Positions 12,791 to 25,273 of a stretch of 64,000 bases of DNA are shown here, piece after piece (position 1 is the stretch's first letter; each line of letters begins with the position of its first letter). The translations under genes were made by a program, and so were the position numbers. Source of the DNA: Entomortierella parvispora (Eukaryota; Mortierellomycota; Mortierellomycetes; Mortierellales; Mortierellaceae); the NCBI GenBank assembly GCA_963573315.1, contig OY752150.1, positions 496,001 through 560,000 of the forward strand. Direction: 5' to 3'. Below the pieces are notes generated by a model. It was given only the letters and a program-made list of their open reading frames with translations, was not told where the DNA came from and did not search any database.

Positions 12791-14149
12791 TGTGTACGAA
12801 AGGTATATGGAAAGAAAGAGTGGGGAGTGCAAAAGAAAGAAAGGGGGGGTCCGAAGCACGTGTGTTTGTTTGAACGTGTTTCTGGAGAATAGGACGTCGG
12901 AGTGTGGGACCGAACGGGAATGCTACAGCAGACGCAGTTGCGAAGGAGGATGAGGGGGGAAGTAAATGGAACAGGACCTAGTCCAGAGATGGAGAGAAGG
13001 GGCAATGATGAAAAAAGAAGTAGAAATGAGCACTCATCCGACCGAAAGCATCTCCGAAGATTCGGACATTTCAGATCATCAAAAGAGAGAGTTTAGTCAC
13101 GTGCGTTTGCAGCAAATGCATGGAAGGTAGAAATGCACGCGTCAAACCAAACTTTCAAACAGGCACAAAGAGCTTGGACGCTGTTGTACAAGCTGAATAG
13201 TCAGCGGCATGCGTACTGGCTCCGTTCAATTGGGGTCATATCAAGATACGCTGGGAATACATGGTTCCAAGAATCGTTAATATCATGAAGCACCACAGTA
13301 CTTCTTTGAAAAGGACTGAGGTGTGTATCGTCCCTGAAAAGGGTCTGTCAGTCCATGGAAGCCATAGCATGAACCCTTTTAACAAGAAGCTCTTCGTAAC
13401 ACAACTCTTCATGGCTAAAACAACGACTCTTCATGGCTGAAACAAGGTAAGAAAGAAGCGCGTCCTTCGGCTGTGCTGCCACTTGATTGCATGCTGAGCA
13501 CCCGACCGTGTTATCCCGCTTTCTTTTCAGCTCCAAATTAAAATCAACACGTTTTGTGGCTGGCAGCTTGGTATCAATATGGATACGACGCGAGGAGCGG
13601 TGGTATTTTTTTTTTATTTTATTTTTTGAAAGATAAATCCTCTGGCGACCATGATAGAAGGCTACGCAACCTGGGACTGTGGACAAAACAACAAGGAAGT
13701 TGCAACCTTCCGTTCTTCTCATCGTGGAGAAAACCTCCGAAAAAGCTTTTGAGGACACCTGGAGTGAACACGAACGGCGATTGAGCTCCATGTTCGTACA
13801 CCTATCGGCCTTCGATTCGCAGGTGTGCAAAAGATCCAAAAAAAAAGATAAAAAAAGCATGTGACTGGTGTTTACACGCTGTTGCCACCAACGCGTCCCT
13901 GCTCCTTGGTGGCATTCGCACTTTCCATCAATGAGAGCGCGCGGCAGATAAGCGCCTTTTCAAAAAGTTCTTTCCTTCGTCTTCTTGGTCTTCGTCTTCT
14001 GCCTTGTTCGCTCTTTGCGACTCCCCCTGACGTGTACATTTCTGCCATATGAACATCTGACTCGTTTTCTTTATACCCATTGCACTCTTATCGGCACATT
14101 AGCATCCGGGGTACAATCATCTCTCCCCCATTCCCTTTCGCCATTCGCC
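12791..14149. other. Divergent upstream region of NDUFS1 and Crb2-like gene
   Basis: About 1.36 kb. I see no credible gene. A 170-codon minus-strand frame (13348..13860) has no recognisable domain. A roughly 20-bp direct repeat built on ACTCTTCATGGCT lies near 13404..13443. Confidence 0.55.
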
Positions 14150-17100
14150 ATGACCGATCCACCCCCTATGCGGAAGAGTGCCTCCAAGAGTCCGCCCATG
14201 CTGCCTGCACACCTGACACTTCCTCGTCCTCCTCCATCATCAACAAGTCAGGACCACCCCCGCAATAGCTCCACCAGCGATATCGGAGTTCTCAAACTGT
14301 CTGGCCAAGTATCCCAGAACGACGATCGTCTGCCTCCGACCACCACCACTGAAGGGCAGGCCTCTCTCGGCTCCGAAAGCGAGAGTAGCCCTAGCGGCCC
14401 TTTGGATCCCAATATCTCTCAGCTTCCCTTCTTGGATATTTCACCCGCAGTTCCTGCCAGTAAGCCGCCTTTTCTGTCTAATTTGCTCTATTTTCTATCT
14501 GTTGTTTTGCTACCGTTTGATCAATGGCAGGTACAGCAGGACCCGACAATGATATTGAACGCTTTCCCCCCTTACATTCTTTACTTTCCCACCCCAAAAG
14601 ATACCCTTACTCTAGACTCGTCTCAAAATCAGCCAACACAGACCCAAGAGGCGATCCACCATCGCCAGAGGGCCTTTGCTTATGTTGCAGACTCTCAGTC
14701 GGTCGACGCGCTCTCATTCCCAGACATGAGTACCCATCCAGGGCCAGCGGTCCTTGGAGAAACCAGCTTCTCGCACAACTCTGACAACAGCATGAATATC
14801 TCCTTGGACCGCAGCACCCTTTCCATCAATTCCGGATCCAGTGGTAGCCATCGGAGTGGCAGTCTGGCAGGTCACTCTAGTAGCAACAGCCGCTCTTCCG
14901 GTTCTCAGGCAGAGTCTCAATCGTATTCAGATATCAGCTTCACCAATGTCGAGACTTCCACACCCAGACTGACTCCCAACCAACAAATCTCCCAACTTTC
15001 CACACCTTCAGACGGTGAGCACCATCTATTTTCCCTACCACTCTCACCCACGAGCCGGTACTCGATCTTGCAACAATCCCCGGATAGTCATGGCAGAGGT
15101 GGCGGCAGCGCCGGGGGGTCGATAGACCATCCTGTGAGGTCAGCCATTGGACTGCCAGGTCCATCGCCTCCATTGTCAGGACGAAAGGTCGCAAGAGTCC
15201 TTGATAGAACCGAAGAACTGGAAGAGGAAGAGGAGATTTCCTTAGGTCAGCGCTTATTGGACGATATGCCGACGCAGATTCTAGAGCTATTCGACTCGGA
15301 TTTAAAAGAGGATCCGGCAGACAAGGAAGGCTCATCAGCGCACCCTGTGCAGGTGGACGATGATGATGATGGTGATGAAGTGGGAAACGATGAAATCGAC
15401 CTAGCGGCATTAGAGGAATTGAATAGCCAGGCAATTCAGGAAGCCGCTCGATCGGCGCCTCCGGCGTCTAGACTTTTCGAGACAAAGACGACCACTACTA
15501 AAACCACTCGGACTCCGTCGACCATCGTCGCGTCAACATCTTCCACCTCGTCTTCCAGAATAATCGCAATGGCGACTGGAAGGCAGCTGCAGGAGAAAGA
15601 AGACGAGGTGTATGACGACCTGGATCTGAATGATTATTATACCAGTGACGAGGACGATGATACGAATCGCTCAAACACGACCACAGGCGTCGGGATTAAT
15701 CTTCAGCTCTCACAGTCGGAAGCTAACATCGAAGAAACCCTACTTCCAAGATCGCGTCAGGCCTCGATGGCTATTCCTCAGCTTCCTGTCCCATCATCTT
15801 CTGCCTCTGCCCCTCCCTCAACGGCAATGACTACTACCACAACAACGAGCGTCAACAAGATTGGTGTCCAGACAGCCACCGTAGAAACTCAGACAGACCA
15901 AATTACCGATTTAGCACACGATGTGCCAAAATCCAGGACGAGGACACCCACGACTCCTACCCGCTTGGGCAGCGCGACTTCCCTCGGTGATTCTCCTACA
16001 GAAAGGTCCAAGCGGACCCTGAAAGGAACTCGACGCTTGAGCGGTAGTCCTGGCTCTCGAGAGCTTACATCTTCTTCCCAGAGCGATGCACATTCACCTT
16101 CGTCTGCACCTAGTTCTTTTATCCAAAGACTGGCGAGGGCTCAGCAAGAGGATGACAACACGTCGGATGAAGACCAGGGAGGACCCATCCGTCCTATCAT
16201 CAGCAAGCGGCGGAGGGTCGGTGCTGAGGCCTCGACTAAGGCTAGGGTCCCCTCTTCCGTGGAAGATGAGGCGCAGAAGCAGTTCTGGTTGGGAATAGGA
16301 AATGCAGAGTCGGCAACGTCTGGCAAATCGACAATCAACAAAAATCAGCAAGAGGGAGATGATTCTGAGGATGAGGAAAGACGTCATAGGAAAAGTCGGT
16401 CTCGATCCGGATCCCTGGATATTTCGTCCTTCCCAGACGAAGGGCTCTCGGAGCTGGATATTGGACCATTTACAGATGGATCACAGCAGACTGGAGGTGA
16501 GGAAGGGGGTGAAACTGAGGGGCTCGAGTCTACTAGACATGGACCTTCGACTCCGCCACATATATCGCTTGATCCGTCTCCCACTTCACGCAAGTCCAGA
16601 CGACGCGCTGGCTCTCCTCCGCAGGAGCCTCCAAGAGTCTCACCCAAACGGGTTCCCTCACGTCAACTTCGACGGTCTACGTCAGCGATTAATCTCGCTC
16701 GAGGTACTCAGCCCTCGCAAACGTCCTCGCAGACGTCTTCATCCGCGCCTGCCCGAGTATCTCTTCGAAGAATGCAGTCCACAGTGGACGCGTCCCGAGT
16801 TTACAAAACAGACGACCCGGTGTGGGCACGATGGCGCAAATCTTTCTATGCCGGCAAGGTTGTGCGTAAGAATAATCAATTGTACGATATTCACTTTTTG
16901 GATGACGATGTTGCCACCTGTGAGAATACACAGATGCGACCGTTCAAGTTGAAACTTGGAGCCAATGTGATGGGCAAAAAGACGGAATCTATGGATTATG
17001 AAGCAGCGGTCGAGGGAATCAAGATGTCGAACGTGTTTGCACTGTCCAGGGTGGATGTTCGGTTTGAAGACGACACAGAGGCCAACTTGTCCTTGAATCA

Positions 17101-18654
17101 GATCAGCCTGACGACGGAGATGATGGCTCAATTGGATAAGGAGGTGAATTGGGACTCGGACGACTCTACTGCCGCGGGTAGTAGCACTGGACCCGGTGCC
17201 AAAAGTGCCCGTGCCGGAAAACGGGCTTCGACTTCACAGGCCCGTCGGGAGACCTCGTTCTTCGAGTCGTTAACGGGCCCTTCGTACAGTCAATCAAGTG
17301 ACCTCTTCTCTACACAACAGACAGACTCAAGGGCCGGATCGCCTATCCCCACAACACCCCCTAAGGGTAAAAACAGTCGATTGAAGGCATCTCAGAAGTC
17401 CTTTGCGGCTCCATCTACGCCGACTCGTCGTTCCAAGGGATCAGGCCAGAGTCTTGGATTAAGCACCCCAGCCCGACGTACCAAAGGTAAAAGACAAAAG
17501 GAGATTGATGATGGTGGATGTTATCTTCTTTACTGGGAGAGTAGATCAAAAAATTCCGGCTAATTTCTGCCTTTCTCTATCCACTCTCTGTCTCATTTCC
17601 CGCTTTTCTTCGCTATCAGATCTCTTCAAGGATGCTAGGTTCGTACTGTCGCTGACCGGACCTGGAGGGAGCACAGACCTTGGTACGTATTCTTTTCTTG
17701 TTCCTCCTTACTGAGCAAAAAAGTGAAGACGGGATTTTCACACACTGCCAGCATGCCATGAGCCTTCGTCGCGACTGTTTGTTCTCATTCACCTTTTTTC
17801 TTGCCCATAGTTCGCGAAATGTCGTCCAAGATCAAGACTGGAGGTGGCACTGTCATTGAAGATTACACGAGTTTGATGGATCCCGCTCAAAGAGCAAGCC
17901 TCGCCAATGTGTTCCTCATTTCAACTACGTCTTCGAGGACGGTAAAATACATCTCGGCTCTGGCCCTTAGCATACCTCGCCTATCATATCGATGGGTTGA
18001 TGCCTGCATTGAAGCCGTAAGTTATATTTTCGAAAGGACTAGAAAGGCAAAAGGTATTTGTAGACAGCTGTCTTCTGACTTGCCTCTATTCGTCTTTTCA
18101 ATGTAATAGCGCCAGCTGTTGCCTCACCAATCTTACCATTTGCCGACCGGGTATTCCAACGAGCTGGAGACGATCGTGTCAAGTAGTCCGTGCTACCCTA
18201 ATGGGCTATTTCATGGTCTCACAATCGGTCTTTGCGGAGGCTTGTCTATCAGAGTAAGATTACAGCGGTATTTAGCCCTTTTCGTTCGTCATGTCAAGAA
18301 AGCTCTTCTAATATGTCTTTTTTTCGATTTGCGCTCTAGAACTCTTGGGAGCGCAATCTGTTGGCGGCGGGAGCAAAGGAAACCAAGATGGTCAATGAAA
18401 AGACGGGACCGATGAACTGCAACTACATTGTCTTTTTCAGTCTCAAGGCCCACAAATCGTTTATCGAGTCCAACAAAAAAGTGCCTTCGCTCTGTGACGA
18501 ATGGCTGGTCCAATGTCTAATCAACCAGCGGATTGTCTCGATCCATGGGCACCCGAGTTACACGGATCTTGAAAAGAAAGGCAATCCTCCCCAGCAACAG
18601 CGCCAACAGCCGTTACAACAACGGCCCCATCTTAATTCTCAACACGCTAGTTAG
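14150..18654 (+). CDS. DNA damage checkpoint mediator, Crb2/Rad9/53BP1-like (tandem Tudor + BRCT)
   Basis: Exons 14150..17486, 17620..17682, 17811..18016, 18110..18253 and 18340..18654 give about 1354 residues. Family role: mediators bind H4K20me and gamma-H2A near breaks and recruit checkpoint kinases. Residues 1-880 are low-complexity, Ser/Thr/Glu-rich with many SQ/TQ sites, the targets of ATM/ATR kinases. A tandem Tudor unit starts near residue 884 (DDPVWARWRKSFYAG, then YDIHFLDDD). The last four exons encode a BRCT pair (LFKDARFVLSLTG; RWVDACIEA; GLTIGLCGGLS; CDEWLVQCLINQ). The sequence 14460..14530 looks like a 71-nt intron but removing it would break the frame, so the N-terminal structure is uncertain. 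Confidence 0.85.
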
Positions 18655-19438
18655 GATGCAATCATCATACCGACAACAGCAGAGGAGGTTCATTTTTGCA
18701 GCTGTTTATGAATGAAAACCAAGGAACCCTGCATCAAAGAATACTTCAAAGTAAGTGATAACTGTTTCGACACTTTTGATATGGTTCTGAGATACTATAC
18801 TTAACCTTCGCCTCTTTCTGTGCTCCCTGATGTCTTTTGGAAACCCAGCACCGACTAGACAGAAACGTTCATTGGAGTTCTCAGGCGATGACAGAACAGG
18901 GCAACAGGGCATGTACAAGTACAGCTGGATCGTAGCTCTTCTTTGAACGAGGCAAAACGTGAATTGATTTGTGACATCCCTTCTTGATATCAAACTTTGG
19001 AGCAGGTATTCCGAGTCTTCAGAGGTCGTATGTAACAGTCGCAATGATCGAGAGTGCCGACGGTGTGTGATGGTGGAAACAGTACGTCGGTGCAAAGATA
19101 TACCACAGATGAAGAGCGACGCGAGAAGCACCCCAGTGTTATATCATGAGGAGAAAGATTTATTGTAGTATTGTAGGATTTTCTATATACCCCATTTGCG
19201 AGAACATGTCGATCGATACCTTTGACCACAAAAACAACAAATAGCACTCTTATCGAGAAATAAGAAACACCTTCATCACCCCAAAAAAACTGCTCCAAGT
19301 GAACCCTGAACCGATCGCAAAAGTGAATCATTTCTCAACCTCTGCTTCGCCAGAGGGAATCGGAGATGACTTATTTGACCGGGGTAACGATCTCTTCAGT
19401 CTTTGGGTAATTAGTGTTTTATTCGTCTATGGTTTGGT
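18655..19438. other. Convergent 3' intergenic region
   Basis: Lies between the Crb2-like stop and the carrier stop. No gene or structured element recognised. Confidence 0.6.
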
Positions 19439-21129
19439 TTACATTTTTTGGTGAACAAGAACCTTGAGCTGTTCAAGGACAATAAAGGTGACAATGGTGT
19501 GAGGTCCCAGACGCAAAAATGCAGGGAGCCAGCCCTTAAAGAGCGCCGTGGGTCCCTCAGACTTGATAATATGGAAAAACATTTGAGTCGACGATGTGGC
19601 AGCTCCTGAAGAGTTCATGATTCTGGTTTTGAGCACATCCAATGGCGCACAAACTGTCGTTGCAACAAGACCCTGTAAACATCGAATAAAAGTTTTGGAG
19701 TGAGTCGAGAAGTGAAAAAAAAGGTGCTGCGATCAAAACAGCAGCAAAAAGGGCACACTTACAGCCAAGAGCGAGGAGGCGAAATGGGTCGCCAAGTTAT
19801 CCTTGAACCAAGGCGTGGCCAACAATTGCCGCTTGAAGCCATCGTACGAGACCAACTGAGAACTTGTCATCAAGATGGCGCGGTTCATGTTGGGTCCCAA
19901 GCCTCTCATCAATTGACCAGGACCTTCCTCCTTCACGATCCTGTAAAGTCCATCGAAAGCATGCTTGTAGTGTCGCTGCTGTTCCTTTGGCAGTTTGCCG
20001 TCATTGACCATACGAATGTTGACCACATCTGCTGGGTTACCAAATCCTCCTCCGATACATCCTGCCAACACACCACAGAACAACATTGTGCTAACGGGAA
20101 TACGGCCTAAACCGACAAAAAGATAACGGGAAGAAGAAGAGTTTTTTGGGTGTGTAAGTGCATTGCATTTTCGACTCCGCTACTCCGTTCATCCATACTG
20201 CCTGCAGCAAGGATGTACGCCCATCAATCAAGCTATCAATGGTGCAAAAGGTGTGCACATCCTTTCTTTCATCTTTCTTTCTGCAGCAAGCAAAAACAAA
20301 ACAAAAAAAAGGGCAGGGTGATAAAAGAACGCAGATCGGTGTGCTTGTGTTTGTCATACTGGATGACCTAACTTACTTCCATCTTTAGGTGCAAACCTCT
20401 CCTTCAAGAGATCATAGGTTCCGAAGCGTACAGTCGAGTATGTACCCTGGCGCAACAAGCTGGCAGAAAGTCCGGTGTAGAGAGCAAAGATACCCTCATG
20501 ACGGGCAACGTTGATCATAGTGCCGATCATACCCTGAGAACTGGCGCCCTGAGTGGTCTGCAAGCGCACCTTGGTCAGATCGAAAGGGTGGGAGACGAGA
20601 GCAGCAGAGCAGGAGGCAGCGCCTATATTTGACGAGAGAAGGTGGGGGTGGGTGGGGGAGGGGGAAAGATAATTAACGAAGGTGGGAAAGTTAGTCTTCC
20701 TCATTCAAACAGCTGCCTCTTCGCTCTGGCCCTGCTCTGCTCATGGGACACATGGGACACAGGGTCATTGGGTCGCAAGGGATCCTTCTTTGCATTCCTG
20801 GTCCATTCCTGAGGCACGGCCACTCTCTTCCCTGCGGTCCCCTTTGTCCAACAACACAGCCCCGTTCCCTCTTTCAGTCCCAGTTGGGCCCAGTTGGGGA
20901 AGTTGGTGGCAATCAAGGAAAAATAGCCGCCCCTGTAGTCGTTATTTCGGTATGAGTCAAAGTAAAGGATTTTTTTTTGTACTGACGCTCTTGTTTCTTT
21001 ACCTCCGAGCCAGAAAGGGTCTCTTGGCTTAGCAATAGGTGCTTTTTGCTGCTGTTGTTGAGTTGTCTGTTGAGCGGGCATCACTTGTTGAAGCTGGACC
21101 TGTTGCGTTGAGGTTGTTGCGGTGGCCAT
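19439..21129 (-). CDS. DIC1: Mitochondrial dicarboxylate carrier (DIC1-like, SLC25 family)
   Basis: Exons 21003..21129, 20377..20622, 19763..20106 and 19439..19672 encode 316 residues. DIC1 exchanges malate or succinate for phosphate across the inner mitochondrial membrane. Three carrier repeats carry the Px[DE]xx[KR] signatures: PFDLTKVRLQ, PADVVNIRM and PLDVLKTRI. Matching helices follow each (GLSASLLRQGTYSTVRFGTYD; MRGLGPNMNRAILMTSSQL; FKGWLPAFLRLGPHTIVTF). The N-terminus (about residues 1-35) is an unusual Gln-rich extension before the first helix, with no clear role. The exon 1/2 boundary falls inside the first helix. DIC1 rather than another SLC25 member is inferred from the NIRMVNDGKLP segment. 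Confidence 0.88.
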
Positions 21130-22475
21130 TGTGAATGTCTGGAAGGAATGAAGAGCTGGGAGGCTTAAAAAAAAGAATGGGGGACTGCAATGCAAATAAA
21201 AAAAAGAGAGAGCAAACAAAAACGTTGTCTTGGGGTATGTTGTTTGTAGGACACAATAGAAGGAGCAAGCGGGGGAGAGGATGGTCAAGCAAAGCGACCG
21301 AGGAGCAAGACGAGTGGAGTGGAGTGCAGAGGAGAGGAGAGAGAAGAGAGAGAGTGAAGAGGTGAAAGAACAGGGGTCCGTCTGTTTTTTTACTTTTACG
21401 GTCTCCGCCTTGCAAGACAGTCCGATCCACTCACTCCACTGGACCGTTGTCTGTGGTGTCTGTCTGTGGTGTCCATCTGCTGTTGCGCCGACCGACCGAC
21501 GGACCAACCCCTCTTCTTCACTTCAACCTCACACCGCTTCCCATCTCAATTACTAGAACAAGCCTGCGAACCAGCGTCTCGGCTACAGTTTCGCCCTCGC
21601 ACTCTGATCCCAGTTCACATGTGCAAATGAGGGGTAACGAGGAGAATATCGGGTATGATCGTAGTCTGGCGTGGGCTGGGTTTCTCTGGAAGCGTGGGCG
21701 TGAAAAGGCCCCTTCTAAAAGAAGCAGGATGTGGAGAAGGAAGGGAGGTTTGTCCAAAAAAAAAAAAAAAAAAAAAAAAGAGGTTCTCTCCCCTCCTCTT
21801 CCTCGTTGCCCAGCTCAGTGAGCAAATACAAAGTAATACTGTACGCTATCGTTTTGGATCGACGGGCAACTTTGATCCATGGACTTTGTCCTAGGGCAAA
21901 GTGTCGTTCTTCATAGCCCGCGAATTTATGGCTCCATCTCGGACGTGTCCGGAACGACAAATCTTTTCTGGAGTTTGGAGCAACTTGGAGCTTGAGCCTG
22001 CACTTGCGCCAGTCCTTTGTTTCCTTCACAAAAAAAACCACACAAATCCATCCCGATCTGTTTGTTTGGGCGCACAGTCGACCCGGTATGCTCGACCACC
22101 TGCCCTTTGCTCAACGGCTCGTCTATTTCCTCAAAAGGAGGACAACCAACAAACAATTTGCAGACGAAGAGGACCCTATTTCCCTTCTCCTCCGCGTTGT
22201 TTGTCGTCAAGACTTGCCTCTAAAGGTAGAAGCTAGGGGATGAGGAGGTTTTCATGATATAGAATTAAAAGATGTCAGGAGGTCTCAAACCAAACTGCAT
22301 CCGGGCCGTGTTGTCCGGATAGATGGTGATGATGATGATGATGATGAGAATTGACGTCCTGATGCAGGTACATGAAGTGCGTCTGTGCTTGGCAGTGATC
22401 AAACTCATTGCTCATCTCATTTATGAGAGTAAGAAGCATCTATCTTTGAAAAGACCTCGATGATGTGCATCCCCT
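21130..22475. other. Intergenic: carrier 5' flank and carboxyltransferase 3' flank, with poly(A) tract
   Basis: No gene seen. Contains a 24-base A run (21756..21779) and a GAT trinucleotide run near 22325..22347. The remainder is promoter of the leftward carrier gene and 3' flank of the carboxyltransferase gene. Confidence 0.6.
21756..21779 (+). repeat. Poly(A) homopolymer run
   Basis: Twenty-four consecutive A residues, upstream of the carrier gene. It could be a simple repeat or the tail of an old retroposed sequence; no retroposed body is recognisable. Confidence 0.9.
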
Positions 22476-24454
22476 CTACATACGCGAGACACCATAGAGG
22501 TTTCCACCCTTGACCTCTGTGTTGTAGCAGACCGAAAGACAAAAGCCCAGGATGGTTCTTGTCTCACGAGGATCAATCACTCCATCATCAATACAGCGCG
22601 AACTTGTCCAGTACACGTCCGACTCGCTCTCGACCATGGCCTGGAACATGTCCATGGAGGCCTTGGCCATCTCTTCATCAATGACCCTGCCCGACTTTTT
22701 AGCTGAATCTCTCATCACAATATCAAGCACACCTGTCAACTGCTCGGGTCCCATGACTGAACACTTGCTGTTGGGCCACGAGAATAGGAACCGAGGATTG
22801 TACGCGCGCCCGGCCATGGCATAGTTTCCAGCGCCATAACTGGCCCCCATCACGATCGTGATACAGGGTACCTGAGAGTTGGAGACGGCGTTGATAAATC
22901 GAGACCCAGCCTTGATGATGCCTTCCTCCTCGTACTTTTTGCCCACCATGAAACCAGTAATATTGTGAAGATACAAGACGGGTGTGTCACGCATGTTGCA
23001 GAGCTGAATAAACTGTGTGGCCTTGTTGGCCTCAGGTGAGAACAGGACATTGTTGTTGGCGAGGATACCGACAGGGATCCCGTGAATGGTGGCCCAGCCG
23101 CAGATCAAATTCGGTCCATAAAGAGGTTTGAACTGTGTAAACCGAGAACCATCAACCAACCGGATAATGACCTCTACAGCGTCAAAGGGGATGCGGATGT
23201 TGGCACTGACAATACCCAGAATCTCGTCGGGGTCATAAAGAGGTTGATCGAAAAGCCCCTGAAGATGTCGCATGGGGAGCTGCCCTTGCTTGGTCCAATT
23301 CAATCCAGAGATAAACTCACGGGCCATTGAGATGGCATGGTACTCGTCCATGGCCAACTGATCTGAAACCCCAGATCGACGACTGTGCATGTCTGCTCCT
23401 CCAAGAGATTCGGCATCTGTGATCTCTCCTGTGGCCATCTTGACTAGAGGAGGTCCGCCCAGAAACATGAACGCCTTCTCCTTGACCATCACAACGTAGT
23501 CACTCATGCCTGGGATATACGCGCCACCGGCCGTCGCGTTTCCAAATACGACTGCAGCAGAAGGAAGACCTGCCTTGGATCTATAGCCGAAAGAACATTG
23601 GGGTTAGGAATGATATTTCCTGACGAGGAGTTTCATTTTCTACTCTTTAATCAGGTCTACTTTACCTTTCTGCCAAGTGACGGAATCCAGCTCCACCCGG
23701 GTGAAAGACTCGACTTTGCTGAGCCAAGTTGGCTCCCGCCTAGATCGCAACGTCTAATTGTTAGCTACAATTGTTTATGTCTTCAATTTCAGCAGAGAAC
23801 ACCGCGATCCTTTGTACTCTACCGACTGCACGAGTTGAATGTGAGGAAGACGGTTGATCCAGGCAATCTCGCTAATACGCTGTCCACGCGCCATTGTCAT
23901 GGCGTTCCATGCTCCGCCCTGAAGGGTTGGGATGTTGGCCGTGATCATGCACTCGACACCACTAAAAAACCGAATTGATTAAAAAGGTTAGGGTAACAGA
24001 TCTTCTGGTTTCCAACATTCCACCGAGGAAATATACTCCGATTTACCAGACAAGACCAATTCCAGCAACCTGAGAACCACCGACAGTCATTTCGTCTTGT
24101 CCATATCCAGCAAGTGGGCACAGCTCCATGAATGGCGAGTCGTCATCAAGCAAGAGCTCAATGCGGTCGCGAGCTGCAAGAGAATCATAAAAGTGTCAGA
24201 GTGCATTCTATTGCGTTAAGACGTCGCTCGGATCGGCTGAAGGAAAAAGGCAGGTTGTCGTTACCGAGAATGGAACCGCGCTTGTGATGAAGGGCCAAAA
24301 GATGATCGGACCCTTGAAAGGTTGCTTCTCGGAGTCGTTCGTTGAGCTGGTCGACCATTTCGAGCATTTCCTTGTAGTTGGAGATGAACTCGGGCGACTT
24401 TGTGTTCACCTTTGACTTTGTCGGCTTGGTGTTATGGCCTAGGTTTGTAGCCAT
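22476..24454 (-). CDS. Acyl-CoA carboxylase carboxyltransferase subunit, MCC-beta-like
   Basis: Exons 24265..24454, 24047..24173, 23823..23961, 23666..23739 and 22476..23580 encode 544 residues. MCC-beta transfers carboxyl from biotin to 3-methylcrotonyl-CoA in leucine breakdown. The family match comes from LGGADMHSRRSGVSDQLA (MCC form, not the propionyl-CoA form), MSDYVVMVKEKAFMFLGGPPLVKMAT, GMSDY preceded by GNATAGGAYIP, and the C-terminal oxyanion region MGASYGAGNYAMAGRAY. Only about 19 residues precede the conserved SPEFISNYKEM block, and they do not look like a strong mitochondrial presequence. The C-terminus ends SRM, which fits the peroxisomal PTS1 consensus. Mitochondrial MCC-beta or a related cytosolic or peroxisomal carboxylase are both possible. 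Confidence 0.82.
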
Positions 24455-25273
24455 GGCTTCAGGTTTGCACGTCTGTCACTGATACTTGCGGGAGAGTCGA
24501 ATGGGCTGCGAATGGATGAAAAAGATTGGAAATGTAGAAAAGGATGAAGAGATGAGAGAGATGAAGGTGAATGGGCGAGTAATGAGCAAAAAAGATTGTA
24601 AAAAGGAGGAATGCATGCATGCAAAGTGACAGCAAAAGACGCGTCCTTGGTTTGTGCTCCTCGTGAAAGTGACACGGGAAGAGGGAAGGGGCACCATACC
24701 CGCACCCCGTTTGGCACCTTTGCTAGGAGAAAGTGGATCCTGGCGACAGCAAGCCATGCATACGCTCCAGTTGCACAGGGGCTGCAAAGAAGTGACCCTC
24801 CCCGGAAGAAGGAAGAAGGAGACAACGGACAGAGAGGGAGTGGGAATGAGCGTTTGCCACCAATGTGGCCTGCGGAGGATCTTCCCTCTGTAATTGCAAG
24901 CGAGGTGCGCCCTCTGTTATTGCACATGGCGTCAGTCCCGCTGACATCCTCTCTGGTTTTTTCAACACCCGCCCTTCGTTTTTCCTCACACCTTACACCT
25001 CACACACACACACACACAAACCCACTCTATCTCCCTTGTGGAATTCTTCGTTCCTGGCATCGACCACATCCCCTTCCTCTTCTTTTCCACTCCTTCTCTC
25101 GTCCCACCTTAATCTTTGCCTAGGCAGCTACCCCTTCTCCCTGGTCCACGATTCCTCGTTTTCTCATCCACCTCTCCTAGAACCGAGTCCGAGTACTGTG
25201 CGCTATTCATCCCGTGGAATAATCTCGAACTCTCTGTACCCCCCAGCAAACAGTCCACTCCAAATCACACGCG
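24455..25273. other. Divergent promoter region of carboxyltransferase and Doa10 genes
   Basis: About 0.8 kb, CT-rich on the Doa10 side, with a CA run (25001..25018) and an alternating ATGCATGC motif near 24612..24624. No gene seen; the longer frames are low-complexity. Confidence 0.6.

Noticed and set aside
13348-13860. 170-codon minus-strand frame upstream of the Crb2-like gene
   Set aside because: No recognisable domain, mixed composition, contains a short direct repeat and lies in a divergent promoter region.
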